In this document: piece after piece, positions 16,397-26,978 of the stretch | How positions within the stretch are numbered: the stretch's first letter is position 1 | How the letters are laid out: every line of letters begins with the position of its first letter | Source of the DNA: Cystobacter ferrugineus | GTDB taxonomy: Bacteria > Myxococcota > Myxococcia > Myxococcales > Myxococcaceae | Reading direction: 5' to 3' | Length of the DNA: 64,000 nt | Assembly: GCF_001887355.1 (NCBI RefSeq) | Contig: NZ_MPIN01000018.1 | Coordinates: 62,001-126,000, forward strand | Notes under the pieces: generated by a model | Databases searched by the model: none | What the model was told of the DNA's origin: nothing | What the model saw: the letters and a program-made list of their open reading frames with translations, nothing else | Program-made: the position numbers and the translations under genes

Positions 16397-17551
16397 ATGG
16401 TGGAAACCTTGTTCGAGGAGCTCAAGCGCTACGTGGGCTTCGAGCCGGCCGATGGCCTGTTGCTCCGGGAACTGCACGAAGTGGTGCGGCCGCGGTTTCC
16501 CGCCATCGCGGACGTCTTCTATGCCCGCATCCTGCGGCACGAGGGGGCGAGCAAGGCGCTCGCGGGCGAGAGCCAGGTGGGCCAGCTCAAGGTGTCGCTG
16601 CTCACCTGGATGGAGCAGCTCCTCAGCGGCCCCTGGGATGAGGACTACTACCAGGCGCGCTGCCGGATCGGCCGCATGCATGTGCGCGTCGCGCTTCCCC
16701 AGCATTACATGCTGGGCGCGATGAACGTGCTGCGGCAGGAGTTCAACCTCCTCATCGCCGAGCACCATGCGGGCCAGCCCGAGCGCCTGCGGGCCATGAG
16801 CTTCGCGTTGGGGAAGATCCTCGACCTGGATCTGGCCATCATGCTGCACACCTTCCGCGAGGATCTGCTCGCGCAGCAGGCGCGTCACGAGCGGCTGTCC
16901 ACCTTCGGCCAGCTCGTGGGTTCCATCGGCCACGAGCTGCGCAACCCGCTGGGCGTCATCGAGACGTCGCTCTTCATCCTCAAGGGCCGGCCCCTGGCCA
17001 GCGACGAGCGCGCCGCCAAGCACCTGGCGCGCATCGGCGAGCAGGTGGCGCTCGCCAACCGCATCGTCTCGGACCTGCTGGACATGATCCGGGACCGGCC
17101 GCTCAAGCGCGAGTCGCTGCGGCTGGAGGCCGTGTGGAAGGACGCCCTCTCCTCGGTGCACGCGCCCGCGGGCGTGTCCCTGCGCGCCGAGGGGCTCGAG
17201 TCGCTGCCCACGTTGGAGGGAGATCCGGGGCAGATCCGCCAGGTCTTCGTCAACCTGATGGAGAACGCCGTGCAGGCGGTGGGCGACACGGGCTCGGTGC
17301 GGTTGTCGGCCTCGACGGAGCCGGACGCGGTGGTGCTCGTCCTGGAGGACTCGGGACCGGGGGTGAGCGAGGCCATCCGGCGCCGGATGTTCGAGCCGTT
17401 GATCACCACCAAGTCCGGGGGCATCGGCCTGGGACTGCCGCTCGTCAAGCGCATCCTCGAGCGCCATGGGGGCTCCATCCTCTACGATCCCCAGGGCGGG
17501 GGAGGGGCTCGCTTCGTCCTCCGGCTCGCCCTTCCCCCTCACTCCACGTGA
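16397..17551 (+). CDS. Globin-coupled (protoglobin) sensor histidine kinase
   Basis: 384 residues. Residues 1-155 form a protoglobin-type heme domain with a distal Tyr42 (VFYARIL) and a proximal His95 ([10 protein letters not shown]). The kinase part has H-box [13 protein letters not shown] (His179), N-box [10 protein letters not shown], and ATP-lid motifs DSGPGVS and GGIGLGLPL. The layout matches AfGcHK from the myxobacterium Anaeromyxobacter, a heme kinase whose activity is stimulated by O2 binding. No membrane segment is present, so it is cytoplasmic. It heads a three-gene operon with spacings of 9 and 12 bp; the next gene is its probable phospho-acceptor. Confidence 0.92.
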   Translation: MVETLFEELKRYVGFEPADGLLLRELHEVVRPRFPAIADVFYARILRHEGASKALAGESQVGQLKVSLLTWMEQLLSGPWDEDYYQARCRIGRMHVRVALPQHYMLGAMNVLRQEFNLLIAEHHAGQPERLRAMSFALGKILDLDLAIMLHTFREDLLAQQARHERLSTFGQLVGSIGHELRNPLGVIETSLFILKGRPLASDERAAKHLARIGEQVALANRIVSDLLDMIRDRPLKRESLRLEAVWKDALSSVHAPAGVSLRAEGLESLPTLEGDPGQIRQVFVNLMENAVQAVGDTGSVRLSASTEPDAVVLVLEDSGPGVSEAIRRRMFEPLITTKSGGIGLGLPLVKRILERHGGSILYDPQGGGGARFVLRLALPPHST

Positions 17552-17560
17552 GCGCCCGCC

Positions 17561-18205
17561 ATGAGGAGCTACCTGCTGCTCGATGACAATCTGGCCTTCG
17601 CGGAGAACCTCGCGGAGATCCTCCGGGACGGGGGAGACGAGGCCACGGTGGTGACGGAAGGGCCGCGGGCCCTGTCGCTCGCGGGCACCCGGCGCTTCGA
17701 CGTCCTCCTCACGGACATGAAGATGCCGGGCATGAATGGGGCGCAGGCGGTGCGCCACATCCGCCAGGTGGATCCCGGCCTCGCCGTCGTGGTCATCACC
17801 GCCTACCCGGGAGAGGAAGAGCTGGAGGCGGTCCGCCGGGAGGGACTGCTCGCGGTCCTGCCCAAGCCCGTGCCCCTCGCCCCGCTCGTGTCGTTGTTGT
17901 CCCACGCGCGCCGGGATGGACTGGTGGCGCTCATCGAGGGGGAGCCGGCGCGTGACGAGACCCTCGCCGAGCAGTTGCGCTCGCGCGGCTTCTCGTGTGT
18001 CACCGTGCGCGCGGTGGAGGACGCCGAGCGCCTCGCGGGGGCGCGGCTCTTCGCGGCGTTGGTGCCCTCGCGGCGGCTCGGCGAGCCGGAGTGTGAGGTG
18101 TTGCACTGGCTGCGGACACGCTTCCCCACACTGCCGGTGTTCTCCGAACCTGTCGACCTCCGGACACTGCTGGACACACTGGAGCGCGCCCACGACTCGC
18201 GCTAA
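17561..18205 (+). CDS. Response regulator with tandem receivers, the second degenerate
   Basis: 214 residues. The first receiver is complete: acid pocket DD at 8-9, phospho-acceptor Asp52 in LLTDMKMPGMNG, Thr and Lys in VVITAYPG and PKPV. Residues 125-210 have receiver-like size and rhythm, but the acceptor position reads ALVPSRRLG (Pro where Asp is expected), so it should not be phosphorylated. There is no output domain, so it must act by protein contacts or phosphotransfer. It stands directly between the globin kinase and a receiver-kinase, suggesting a relay. From memory, the Anaeromyxobacter partner has two functional acceptor Asps; this one appears to have one. Confidence 0.85.
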   Translation: MRSYLLLDDNLAFAENLAEILRDGGDEATVVTEGPRALSLAGTRRFDVLLTDMKMPGMNGAQAVRHIRQVDPGLAVVVITAYPGEEELEAVRREGLLAVLPKPVPLAPLVSLLSHARRDGLVALIEGEPARDETLAEQLRSRGFSCVTVRAVEDAERLAGARLFAALVPSRRLGEPECEVLHWLRTRFPTLPVFSEPVDLRTLLDTLERAHDSR

Positions 18206-18217
18206 CAGCACGGCCCC

Positions 18218-19318
18218 ATGAGCCTCTCCTCCTTCAATCCTCCCCGAGTGCTCGTCGTCGAGGACAACGCGGCCTTCCTGGACAATCTCCGGGAGCTGCT
18301 CGGCGACGCGGGCTACCTGGTGTCCGGCGCGAATAGCTGCCGTGAGGCGCACGAGCGGGTTCAAGACGGCTTCGATGTGGCGCTGGTGGATCTGCGCCTG
18401 CCGGACGGGGATGGGACGGAGCTCGCGCGGGAACTGAAGGAGAAGGTGCCCGAGTGCGAGGTGGTCCTGCTCACGGGCTTCGCCACGCTGGAGACGGCGG
18501 TGGCGGCGGTGCGCGCGGGCGCGTGCGCCTACCTGATGAAGCCCTGTGCGCCCAACGAGTTGTTGCTGACGTTGGAGCAGACCATGCGTCAGGTGCGCTT
18601 GCAGGCGGAGAAGCGCGAGCTGGCGCGCCGGGCGCAGGTGACGGAGAAGCTCGCCGCGGTGGGCACGCTCACGGCGAGCCTGTCGCACGTGATTCGCAAT
18701 CCCCTCAACGCCGCGGCCCTGCAGCTCGCCGTGCTGGAGCGGCGGGTGCGGCGGCTGTCCGCGGAGCAGCAACCGGCCTTGTTGGATCCTTTGCTGTTGG
18801 TGCGCGATGAAATCCGCCGGTTGGATCATGCGCTGGAGGACTTCCTCCAGTTCGCGCGGCCGCGGAGTTTCCGCCCGGAGCCGGTGGAGGTGGTGGCGCT
18901 GCTGCGGCGCGTGGTGGATTTCCTGGGCAGCCAGGCCGAGGCGCGGCGGGTGCGTCTGGAGTTGGAGGGCGAGGAGTCGCTTCCGCCGCTCAAGGGCGAG
19001 GAGGAGCGTTTGCGTCAGGTGCTCATCAACCTGACCCTCAATGCCCTGGAGGCCACGCCCGAGGAGGGACTCGTGCGCCTGTCGGCGCAGCGCGAGGAGG
19101 ACATGGTGCGCCTGTGCGTGGACGACACGGGCGCGGGCGTGCCCCCGGAGCTGCGCACCCGCGTCTTCGAGCCATTCTTCACCACGAAGGAGGCGGGCTC
19201 GGGGTTGGGGCTGTCCATCGTCCACTCCGTCGTGTCGCAGCACGGGGGCTCGCTGGAGGTGACCAGTTCCCCGTTCGGGGGAGCGCGCTTCCTGCTGCGG
19301 CTGCCCCTGGTGGATTGA
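18218..19318 (+). CDS. Hybrid receiver-histidine kinase
   Basis: 366 residues. The N-terminal receiver has the acceptor Asp58 in VALVDLRLPDGDG and Lys in LMKPC. After a helical linker come the dimerisation domain, with the phospho-His157 in SLSHVIRNPLNA, and a full ATPase domain (NLTLNALEA, DDTGAGVP, GSGLGLSIV). The residue after the His is Val instead of the usual Glu (H-E-x-x-N), a position important for catalysis of phosphotransfer, so activity may be altered. It is the last gene of the sensor operon and ends 42 bp before the TPP riboswitch. Receiver-first kinases are common in myxobacterial relays. Confidence 0.88.
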   Translation: MSLSSFNPPRVLVVEDNAAFLDNLRELLGDAGYLVSGANSCREAHERVQDGFDVALVDLRLPDGDGTELARELKEKVPECEVVLLTGFATLETAVAAVRAGACAYLMKPCAPNELLLTLEQTMRQVRLQAEKRELARRAQVTEKLAAVGTLTASLSHVIRNPLNAAALQLAVLERRVRRLSAEQQPALLDPLLLVRDEIRRLDHALEDFLQFARPRSFRPEPVEVVALLRRVVDFLGSQAEARRVRLELEGEESLPPLKGEEERLRQVLINLTLNALEATPEEGLVRLSAQREEDMVRLCVDDTGAGVPPELRTRVFEPFFTTKEAGSGLGLSIVHSVVSQHGGSLEVTSSPFGGARFLLRLPLVD

Positions 19319-19360
19319 GGCGGTTGCCACCACGGGTGCTCGCGGGTTACATGGGCCGTG

Positions 19361-21384
<2,024 letters not shown>

Positions 21385-21470
21385 GTCCTCCCGACCTTTG
21401 AAGTCTCGTCCCCCCACCGGACGCCAACCCCGTGACTTTTGTCCCGGAAATGACAGAATGTGAGGATTGA

Positions 21471-21491
21471 CGGGCGCGCTGATCGCGCCCG
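21471..21491 (+). promoter_or_regulatory. 8-bp hairpin in the leader of the DUF4870 gene
   Basis: CGGGCGCG (21471-21478) and CGCGCCCG (21484-21491) pair perfectly around a 5-nt loop, ending 24 bp before the ATG. It could be an mRNA structure or an operator. There is no T run, so it is not a classic terminator for thiC. Confidence 0.3.
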
Positions 21492-21515
21492 GCCGAACTT
21501 CAGAGGGAAGCCGAA

Positions 21516-21896
21516 ATGGAAACGCAGCATCGCGGAGGGTTCATCACCGGATCACCGTCGCCGACGGCGGACGAGAAGACGTGGGGAATGCTCGCGCACC
21601 TGAGCGCGCTGGTCGCGGGCCTGTTTGGCTTCCCGTTCCTCGGGCCACTCATCGTGATGCTCACCAAGGGCAAGGAGTCCGCCTGGGTGGAGCAGCACGC
21701 GAAGGAGGCGCTCAACTTCCAGATCACCATCACGGTGGCTCTGTGGCTCGCCGCGGTGAGCATGTTCTGCCTGGTGGGGTTCGTGCTGGCGCCGCTCGTC
21801 GCGCTCGTCGCGCTGGTGTTGACGATCCTCGCGGGCATCAAGGCCAACAATGGCGAGATGTATCGCTACCCGGCCACCGTCCGGCTGGTGAAGTAG
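21516..21896 (+). CDS. DUF4870 (Tic20-like) small membrane protein
   Basis: 126 residues. The DUF4870 layout is clear: an early MLAHLSAL motif, then a helix (about 29-50), the signature EQHAKEALNFQITI, and two more hydrophobic helices to LTILAGIKANNGEMYRYP. It should be an inner-membrane protein with 3-4 helices and unknown function. RBS AGAGGGAAG precedes the ATG. Its stop is 3 bp from the convergent moaA stop. Confidence 0.88.
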   Translation: METQHRGGFITGSPSPTADEKTWGMLAHLSALVAGLFGFPFLGPLIVMLTKGKESAWVEQHAKEALNFQITITVALWLAAVSMFCLVGFVLAPLVALVALVLTILAGIKANNGEMYRYPATVRLVK

Positions 21897-21899
21897 CGC

Positions 21900-22895
21900 T
21901 CAGCCGCCGATGCCCATCATCGGCAGCAGGGCGGCCGCCGCGCCGGGCTCGGTGAAGCGGTGGCCCTCGGGCTTGTCGCCGAGCGCCTGGCGGATGGCCA
22001 GGGCGAGCTCCTCGTCGGTGGCCCCGCCGCGGATGAGCGCGTGCAGGGGCGCCTGGGCACGTCCCCCGAGGCAGCTACGCAGGTCGCCATTGGAGGCCAC
22101 GCGCACGCGGTTGCAGCCGCCGCAGAAGTTCTGGGTGAGGGGAGAGATGAAGCCCACGAGCCCTCCAGGCGCGCGCCAGTAGCGCGCCGGACCCGCGGCC
22201 AACCCTTGAGGCCCCTCGTCCTCCACGAGCGGCAGGCCCCCGGCCCGGAGCTTCTCCACCAGCTCCGCCGTGGGCACCGGGGTGCCCTGACCAAAGGGCA
22301 TCAGCTCGATGAACCGGGGCGTCATGCCGCGCGCATGCGCGTGGGCGATGAGCTGGGGCACCTCGTCGTCATTCACCCCGCGCATGACGACGACGTTGAG
22401 CTTGAGCGAGGCGTAGCCCGCCGCCGCCGCCGCGTCGATGCCCGCGAGCACCGACGCCAGGTCGCCCTGCTTGGAGATGCGCCGGAAGGTGGCCTCGGAC
22501 AGGGTGTCCAGGCTGATGTTGAGCTGGCTCACCCCCGCCTCGCGCAGGGGCCCGGCGAGCCGCGCCAGGTGACTCGCGTTGGTGGTGATGGCCACGTGGC
22601 CGATGCCGGGCACCGCGGCGATGCGCCGGGCCACCTCGAGGATGTCCGGGCGGATGAGCGGCTCGCCGCCCGTGAGCCGCACCCGGCGGATGCCCATGGC
22701 CGCGAACACGGAGACGATGCGCTCGAACTCCTCGGGCGACAGCAGATCCTTCTTCCCGCCCCAACTCGCCGGAGAGCAGTACGTGCAGCGGAAGTTGCAC
22801 CGGTCGGTCACCGACAGGCGCAGGTACGTCATGGTCCGCCCCTGGGCGTCCTTCAGAGGGGGCGACAGGGGGGCCTGGGCGGGGGCGGGACTCAT
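21900..22895 (-). CDS. moaA: GTP 3',8-cyclase MoaA
   Basis: 331 residues. The radical-SAM motif C-x3-C-x2-C is in CNFRCTYC. The second cluster motif is FCGGCNRVRVASNGDLRSCL, and the protein ends in the GG pair (MMGIGG) needed for MoaA activity. It converts GTP to 3',8-cyclo-GTP in molybdopterin synthesis, together with MoaC. The other moa genes are not here; moeA lies 22 kb away in the window. ATG 22895 gives family length, with a short unconserved N-terminus. Confidence 0.96.
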   Translation of the reverse strand: MSPAPAQAPLSPPLKDAQGRTMTYLRLSVTDRCNFRCTYCSPASWGGKKDLLSPEEFERIVSVFAAMGIRRVRLTGGEPLIRPDILEVARRIAAVPGIGHVAITTNASHLARLAGPLREAGVSQLNISLDTLSEATFRRISKQGDLASVLAGIDAAAAAGYASLKLNVVVMRGVNDDEVPQLIAHAHARGMTPRFIELMPFGQGTPVPTAELVEKLRAGGLPLVEDEGPQGLAAGPARYWRAPGGLVGFISPLTQNFCGGCNRVRVASNGDLRSCLGGRAQAPLHALIRGGATDEELALAIRQALGDKPEGHRFTEPGAAAALLPMMGIGG

Positions 22896-22975
22896 GGGTG
22901 CTCTCTATAAACCGGAGCCTCCCGTCCTGGCACTCCCTTGTGGAGGCCCGGCCCGAGGCCTCCGTGCGAGGCGCG

Positions 22976-24277
22976 TCAGTCGCGCGGGTTGCCCTGGCGT
23001 CCCCCGGCGAGCACCGAGAGGACGACCCCCTGGTTGAGCGTGTTCGAACTCGAGGGGCTGGCCACGGGCGCGGGAGGAGCCGGAGGCTGGCGCACCGTGG
23101 GTCCCACCGGGCCGGGAATGGTCTGATCCAGCTCGTCCAGGTCCTCGGTCAGGCGGGCGAGCGTGGCCTCGGCCTCCTGCGCGTGGGCCTCGGCCTGCAC
23201 CAGCGTCAGCTTCCGGTTCTGCATGTCCTCCTTGATCTTCACGAGCGCCTGCTCGCCGATATCGAGGAAGGACCGGACGACCTCGCGGTCGAACTGGGTG
23301 CCGGCGCAGCGGTGGATCTCCGCGATGGCGTTGGCGAAGGTGGTTCCCTTGCGGTAGGGCCGATCACTCGTCATCGCGTCCAGGGTGTCCGCCACGGCGA
23401 AGATGCGCGCGCCGATGTGGATCTCCTGGCCACGGAGGTTGCGCGGGTAGCCCTGGCCGTCCCAGCGCTCCTGGTGCGACAGGACGATCTGCGCGGGCGT
23501 GGCGAGGAAGGGGATGTTCTGGATCATCTGGAAGCCGATGTCCGGATGCTTGCGCATCTCCTGCCACTCCTCGGGCGTGAGCTTGCCCGGCTTGAGCAGC
23601 ACGGCGTCCGGTACGCCAATCTTCCCGATGTCATGCAGGAGCGCGCCGCGGCCGATCTCCTCCAGCTCCGGGCCCTTGATGCCCATGCGCTCGGCGATGG
23701 CGCTCGTGTAGCGCACCACGCGCTGCGAGTGGTCCGACGTCTCGTGCTCGCGCGCGTCCAACGCCGCCACCAGGGCGAGCAGGGTGGACTGGTAGGTGTG
23801 GGCGATGTCACGCAGGGCGTTGCGCAGCTCGGTGGTACGGTCGCGCACCTTGCGCTCGAGCTTCTTCTGGTAGCGCTTGCGGGCCAGCTCGATGCGGCGC
23901 TTGGCCAGGGCGCGCTCGATGGCGCGGATGAGATCCGTCAGCTTCGGTGGCTTGAGCAGGTAGTCCACCGCGCCCCGGCGCAGGCAGTCCACCGCCGACT
24001 CGGTGTCTCCGTAGCCGGTGAGCATGATGACGGAGGTGTCCGGGTAGCGCTCGCGCAACTGCTCGAGAAGCCACAGGCCGTCCTTGCCCGGCATCTTCAT
24101 GTCGCTGATGACCAGGGGCGTCTCTTCCTGGCCGGCGAGATCCAGGGCCATTTCGGAGCCACTGGCCACAACGCAGTTGTAACCCTCCTCCCTGAGAAGG
24201 ACGGAGATGACGTCGCGGACGGAGTCGTCGTCGTCGACGATGAGGATCCGGGGAGGTACGGGAGGAATGGCTTCCAC
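22976..24277 (-). CDS. Response regulator with HD-GYP phosphodiesterase domain (RpfG-like)
   Basis: 433 residues. The receiver (about 1-125) has DDDDS, acceptor Asp in LVISDMKMPGKDG, and Lys in LLKPP. A coiled linker (ALAKRRIELARKRYQKKLERK) leads to an HD-GYP domain with HETSDHSQRV, LLHDIGKIGVPD, RKHPDIG, and HQERWDGQGYP. Such proteins hydrolyse cyclic-di-GMP. The tail after about residue 375 is a coiled coil plus a Pro-rich stretch. GTG 24277 is the likely start because it lies 9 residues before the receiver; no strong RBS is visible. No cognate kinase is adjacent. Confidence 0.88.
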   Translation of the reverse strand: MEAIPPVPPRILIVDDDDSVRDVISVLLREEGYNCVVASGSEMALDLAGQEETPLVISDMKMPGKDGLWLLEQLRERYPDTSVIMLTGYGDTESAVDCLRRGAVDYLLKPPKLTDLIRAIERALAKRRIELARKRYQKKLERKVRDRTTELRNALRDIAHTYQSTLLALVAALDAREHETSDHSQRVVRYTSAIAERMGIKGPELEEIGRGALLHDIGKIGVPDAVLLKPGKLTPEEWQEMRKHPDIGFQMIQNIPFLATPAQIVLSHQERWDGQGYPRNLRGQEIHIGARIFAVADTLDAMTSDRPYRKGTTFANAIAEIHRCAGTQFDREVVRSFLDIGEQALVKIKEDMQNRKLTLVQAEAHAQEAEATLARLTEDLDELDQTIPGPVGPTVRQPPAPPAPVASPSSSNTLNQGVVLSVLAGGRQGNPRD

Positions 24278-24630
24278 GAGGGGTGATTCTAGGAGGAACG
24301 GGCAACAGAAGGCCAACCCATCGCCGATTTTCAGCTCTCCTGGCTGTTCGCTGGCCCGGAGGTGTTCGCTCGCCGCCCCGTTTCCTCGGCAGGCGAGAAA
24401 CACTCGAAGCGGAAAGGTTTCAGGTTCATGGACGACTGGTCTTCGGCAACGAACAAGCAGGCCGTGAGAGGTGCCCGTGGAAGAGAGCAGGCAAGGGAGC
24501 GTCGCCCGGATGGGCGGGTGGATGAACCACCGCATGGCGCGCCGCGCGGCGAGGCCCTGGTGCAGGGCTTCGTCGCCAATCCAGTGCCACCGGTTGACGT
24601 CGGAAGGGCTTTCCATTAGCAAGGAGTCCC
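24278..24630. other. Gene-free gap before the his leader
   Basis: About 350 bp between the HD-GYP gene and the his leader peptide. No convincing protein with an RBS and homology was found on either strand. It presumably holds the his promoter; a TTGACG at 24594-24599 is too close to the leader start to be a comfortable -35. AAGGAG at 24621-24626 is the SD of the leader peptide. Confidence 0.5.
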
Positions 24631-24726
24631 GTGCACTTCGTGTCTGTCCACCATCATCCCGCGCATCATCATCGGTTCGGCCCCGACGGGACCGATCACC
24701 GTGTGCATGCCTGGGTCGATGTCTAG
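24631..24726 (+). CDS. hisL: Histidine operon leader peptide
   Basis: A 31-codon frame from GTG 24631 to TAG 24726, with AAGGAG ending 4 nt before the start. It encodes nine histidines, including two runs of three (VHHHPAHHHRF, residues 6-16). It is followed 34 bp later by an intrinsic terminator and then by hisG. This is the classical arrangement for ribosome-stalling attenuation: scarce charged tRNA-His stalls the ribosome on the His runs. The segment GACGGG (24685-24690) just after the His codons can pair with CCCGTC (24762-24767) in the terminator's left arm, a plausible antiterminator. Confidence 0.85.
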   Translation: MHFVSVHHHPAHHHRFGPDGTDHRVHAWVDV

Positions 24727-24760
24727 AGACAGCCCACCGCACCTGCCGCAGTGAACGAAA

Positions 24761-24788
24761 GCCCGTCCCACCCCGGACGGGCTTTTTT
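24761..24788 (+). terminator. Attenuator terminator of the his operon
   Basis: GCCCGTCC (24761-24768) and GGACGGGC (24775-24782) make a perfect 8-bp GC-rich stem with a 6-nt loop, followed immediately by six T (24783-24788). It lies between the His-rich leader peptide and hisG and points toward hisG, so it ends transcription before the structural genes unless relieved. Confidence 0.88.
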
Positions 24789-24825
24789 CGTTTCCGAGCC
24801 CGTCCCCCTCCCAGGTCTCTCTCCG

Positions 24826-25680
24826 ATGCTGAAGATCGCCCTTCCCAACAAAGGCCGCCTCTCCGACGAGGTTCGTGAACTATTCAACGATGCGGGACTC
24901 GAGGTCCGTGTCCGAGGCGAGCGGGCCCTCACCGCGTCGCTCGGTGGCGAGTTCGAGGCCATCTTCGTGCGCGCCCAGGACATCCCCGAGTTCGTCGCCG
25001 ATGGCGCGGCGGACGCGGGCGTCACCGGGTGGGATCTCGTGTGCGAGTCCGGCCGCGAGCTGGACATGCTGATGGACCTGGAGTTCGGCCGGTGCCGGCT
25101 CGTGGTGGCCGCCAGGGAGGAGAGCGGCATCCAGAAGCTGGAGGACATCCAGGATGGAGTGCGGGTGGCGTCCTCCTTCACGCGCCTCACCCAGGAGTTC
25201 TTCACCAAGCGGGGCCAGTCGGTGAAGGTGGTGCCGGTGTCGGGCGCCACGGAGATCGCCCCCCACCTGGGCATCGCGGACATCATCGTGGACCTGACGT
25301 CCACGGGCTCGACGCTGAAGATGAACGGGCTGCGCGAGGTGGGTACCATCGTCCAGTCGAGCGCACGGCTCATCGCGCGCAAGGGCCACGTGCCCGACGC
25401 GGCGGCCCAGCTCGACGAGCTGCGGCAGGCGCTGGGCTCGGTGCTCGCGGCCCGGGGCAAGCGCTACCTCATGGCCAACGTGCCGCGCCGTGTGCTGCCG
25501 AACGTGCACGAGGTGCTGCCGGGCCTCAACGGGCCCACCGTGGTGGAGGTGCAGGGCGGTGACTTCGTGGCCGTGCACGCCGTGGTGCCCGCTCGCAACA
25601 TCTACCGCACCATCAACTCCCTGAAGAACCTGGGCTGCCAGGGCATCCTCGTCACCCGCATCGAGAGGTTGATGCCATGA
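24826..25680 (+). CDS. hisG: ATP phosphoribosyltransferase (long form)
   Basis: 284 residues, the long hexameric form with a C-terminal ACT-like regulatory domain, so HisZ is not needed. The start is MLKIALPNKGRLSDEV; the PRPP loop is DLTSTGSTLKMNGLR; the C-terminal domain begins near residue 205 (GKRYLMANVPRR) and should bind histidine for feedback inhibition. It catalyses the first step, ATP + PRPP to PR-ATP. First structural gene of the operon, behind the attenuator; the stop overlaps hisD by 4 bp. Confidence 0.96.
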   Translation: MLKIALPNKGRLSDEVRELFNDAGLEVRVRGERALTASLGGEFEAIFVRAQDIPEFVADGAADAGVTGWDLVCESGRELDMLMDLEFGRCRLVVAAREESGIQKLEDIQDGVRVASSFTRLTQEFFTKRGQSVKVVPVSGATEIAPHLGIADIIVDLTSTGSTLKMNGLREVGTIVQSSARLIARKGHVPDAAAQLDELRQALGSVLAARGKRYLMANVPRRVLPNVHEVLPGLNGPTVVEVQGGDFVAVHAVVPARNIYRTINSLKNLGCQGILVTRIERLMP

Positions 25681-26978
25681 GCGCCCCTCCTCTGAAGTAC
25701 CGGGGCCGGTTGAAGGAGCTGGCCCCCGAGGCGCGCGGCCGGCTGTTGGATCGCTCGGGGGGCTCGGACGCCCGCGTCGCCCAGCGCACCGCGGAGATCA
25801 TCGCCCGGGTGCGCCGGGAGGGAGACCGCGCCCTGCGCGAGATGGCGCGCGAGTTCGACCGCGCCGAGCTGGGCTCCGTGGAGATTCCCCGCTCCGTGTG
25901 CGAGGCAGCCCTCACGTCGCTCGACCCCAAGGTGCGAGAGGCGCTCGGCCGCGCGGCGCGCAACATCGCCCGGGCACACGCGGCCCAGAAGCCCCAGGCC
26001 ATTGAAGTGGAGACCGAGCCCGGCATCCTCGTGGGCCGCCGGCCGGATCCGCTCGGACGCGTGGGCGTGTACGCACCCGGAGGCCGCGCCGTCTACCCGA
26101 GCAGCGTGCTGATGGGCGTGGTGCCGGCGAAGGTGGCCGGGGTGGGGGAGGTCATCGTCTGCTCGCCGCCCGGCCCGGATGGCGTGCCCTCGGCGGGTGT
26201 GCTGGCGGCGGCGGCGCTCGCGGGCGCGGATCGCGTCTTCGCGCTCGGAGGCGCGGGCGCGGTGGCGGCGATGGCCTATGGGACCGAGAGCGTGCCCCGG
26301 GTGGATCGCATCGTCGGACCCGGCAACGCGTACGTGGCCGCGGCCAAGCTCCAGGTGGTGGACGCGGTGGCCATCGACGCACCCGCGGGGCCCAGTGAGA
26401 TCCTCGTGGTGGCGGACGGCTCGGCGGATCCCGAGGCGGTGGCCCGGGAGATGCTGGCCCAGGCCGAGCACGACCCGGACGCCTGCTGTGTCACGGTGGC
26501 GGTGGGCGAGGCCCAGGCCGAGGCGGTGGCCATCGCGGTGGAGCGCCTGGCGGCCCGGGCCCAGCGGCGGGAGATCGTCTCGCGCTCCCTGAGCGAGCGC
26601 GGCGCGGTGCTGAGCGTGGACTCGTTGGAGGAGGCCTGGCCCTTCGTGGCGGACTTCGCTCCCGAGCACCTGCTGCTGGCCACCGAGAATCCCACCCAGG
26701 TGCTGCCCCGGGTGCGCAACGCGGGCACGGTGTTCGTGGGTCAGCATGCCTCCGTGGCCTACGGCGACTACATGACGGGCGCCAACCACGTGCTGCCCAC
26801 CGCGGGCCTCGCCCGGGCGTACTCGGGACTGAGCGTGCTCGACTTCTACCGATGGACCACGTACCAGCGCGTGACGCGCGAGGCGGCCTCCCGGCTCGCC
26901 GACGACGTGGGAACCCTGGCCGACAGCGAGGGCCTGTTCGCCCACGCCGAGGCCGCTCGTGCCTGGAGGCAATCATGA
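25677..26978 (+). CDS. hisD: Histidinol dehydrogenase
   Basis: 433 residues. It catalyses the last two steps, histidinol to histidine, NAD- and Zn-dependent. Conserved blocks include GRVGVYAPGGRAVYPSSVLM, RIVGPGNAYV, the IDAPAGPSEILVVAD signature, AQAEHDPDA with catalytic residues, FAPEHL, and GDYMTGANHVLPT. The ATG overlaps the hisG stop (ATGA), coupling translation. Length is normal for the family. Confidence 0.97.
   Translation: MSAPPLKYRGRLKELAPEARGRLLDRSGGSDARVAQRTAEIIARVRREGDRALREMAREFDRAELGSVEIPRSVCEAALTSLDPKVREALGRAARNIARAHAAQKPQAIEVETEPGILVGRRPDPLGRVGVYAPGGRAVYPSSVLMGVVPAKVAGVGEVIVCSPPGPDGVPSAGVLAAAALAGADRVFALGGAGAVAAMAYGTESVPRVDRIVGPGNAYVAAAKLQVVDAVAIDAPAGPSEILVVADGSADPEAVAREMLAQAEHDPDACCVTVAVGEAQAEAVAIAVERLAARAQRREIVSRSLSERGAVLSVDSLEEAWPFVADFAPEHLLLATENPTQVLPRVRNAGTVFVGQHASVAYGDYMTGANHVLPTAGLARAYSGLSVLDFYRWTTYQRVTREAASRLADDVGTLADSEGLFAHAEAARAWRQS

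Noticed and set aside
16289-19333. A very long open frame on the minus strand opposite the sensor operon
   Set aside because: It is the mirror of high-GC coding on the plus strand, rich in Arg/His/Leu/Gln without domain signatures, whereas the plus strand has three kinase/receiver genes.
24594-24622. TTGACG with a -10-like TAGCAA as the his promoter
   Set aside because: Transcription would start almost at the leader start codon and leave out the SD, so the promoter must be elsewhere.
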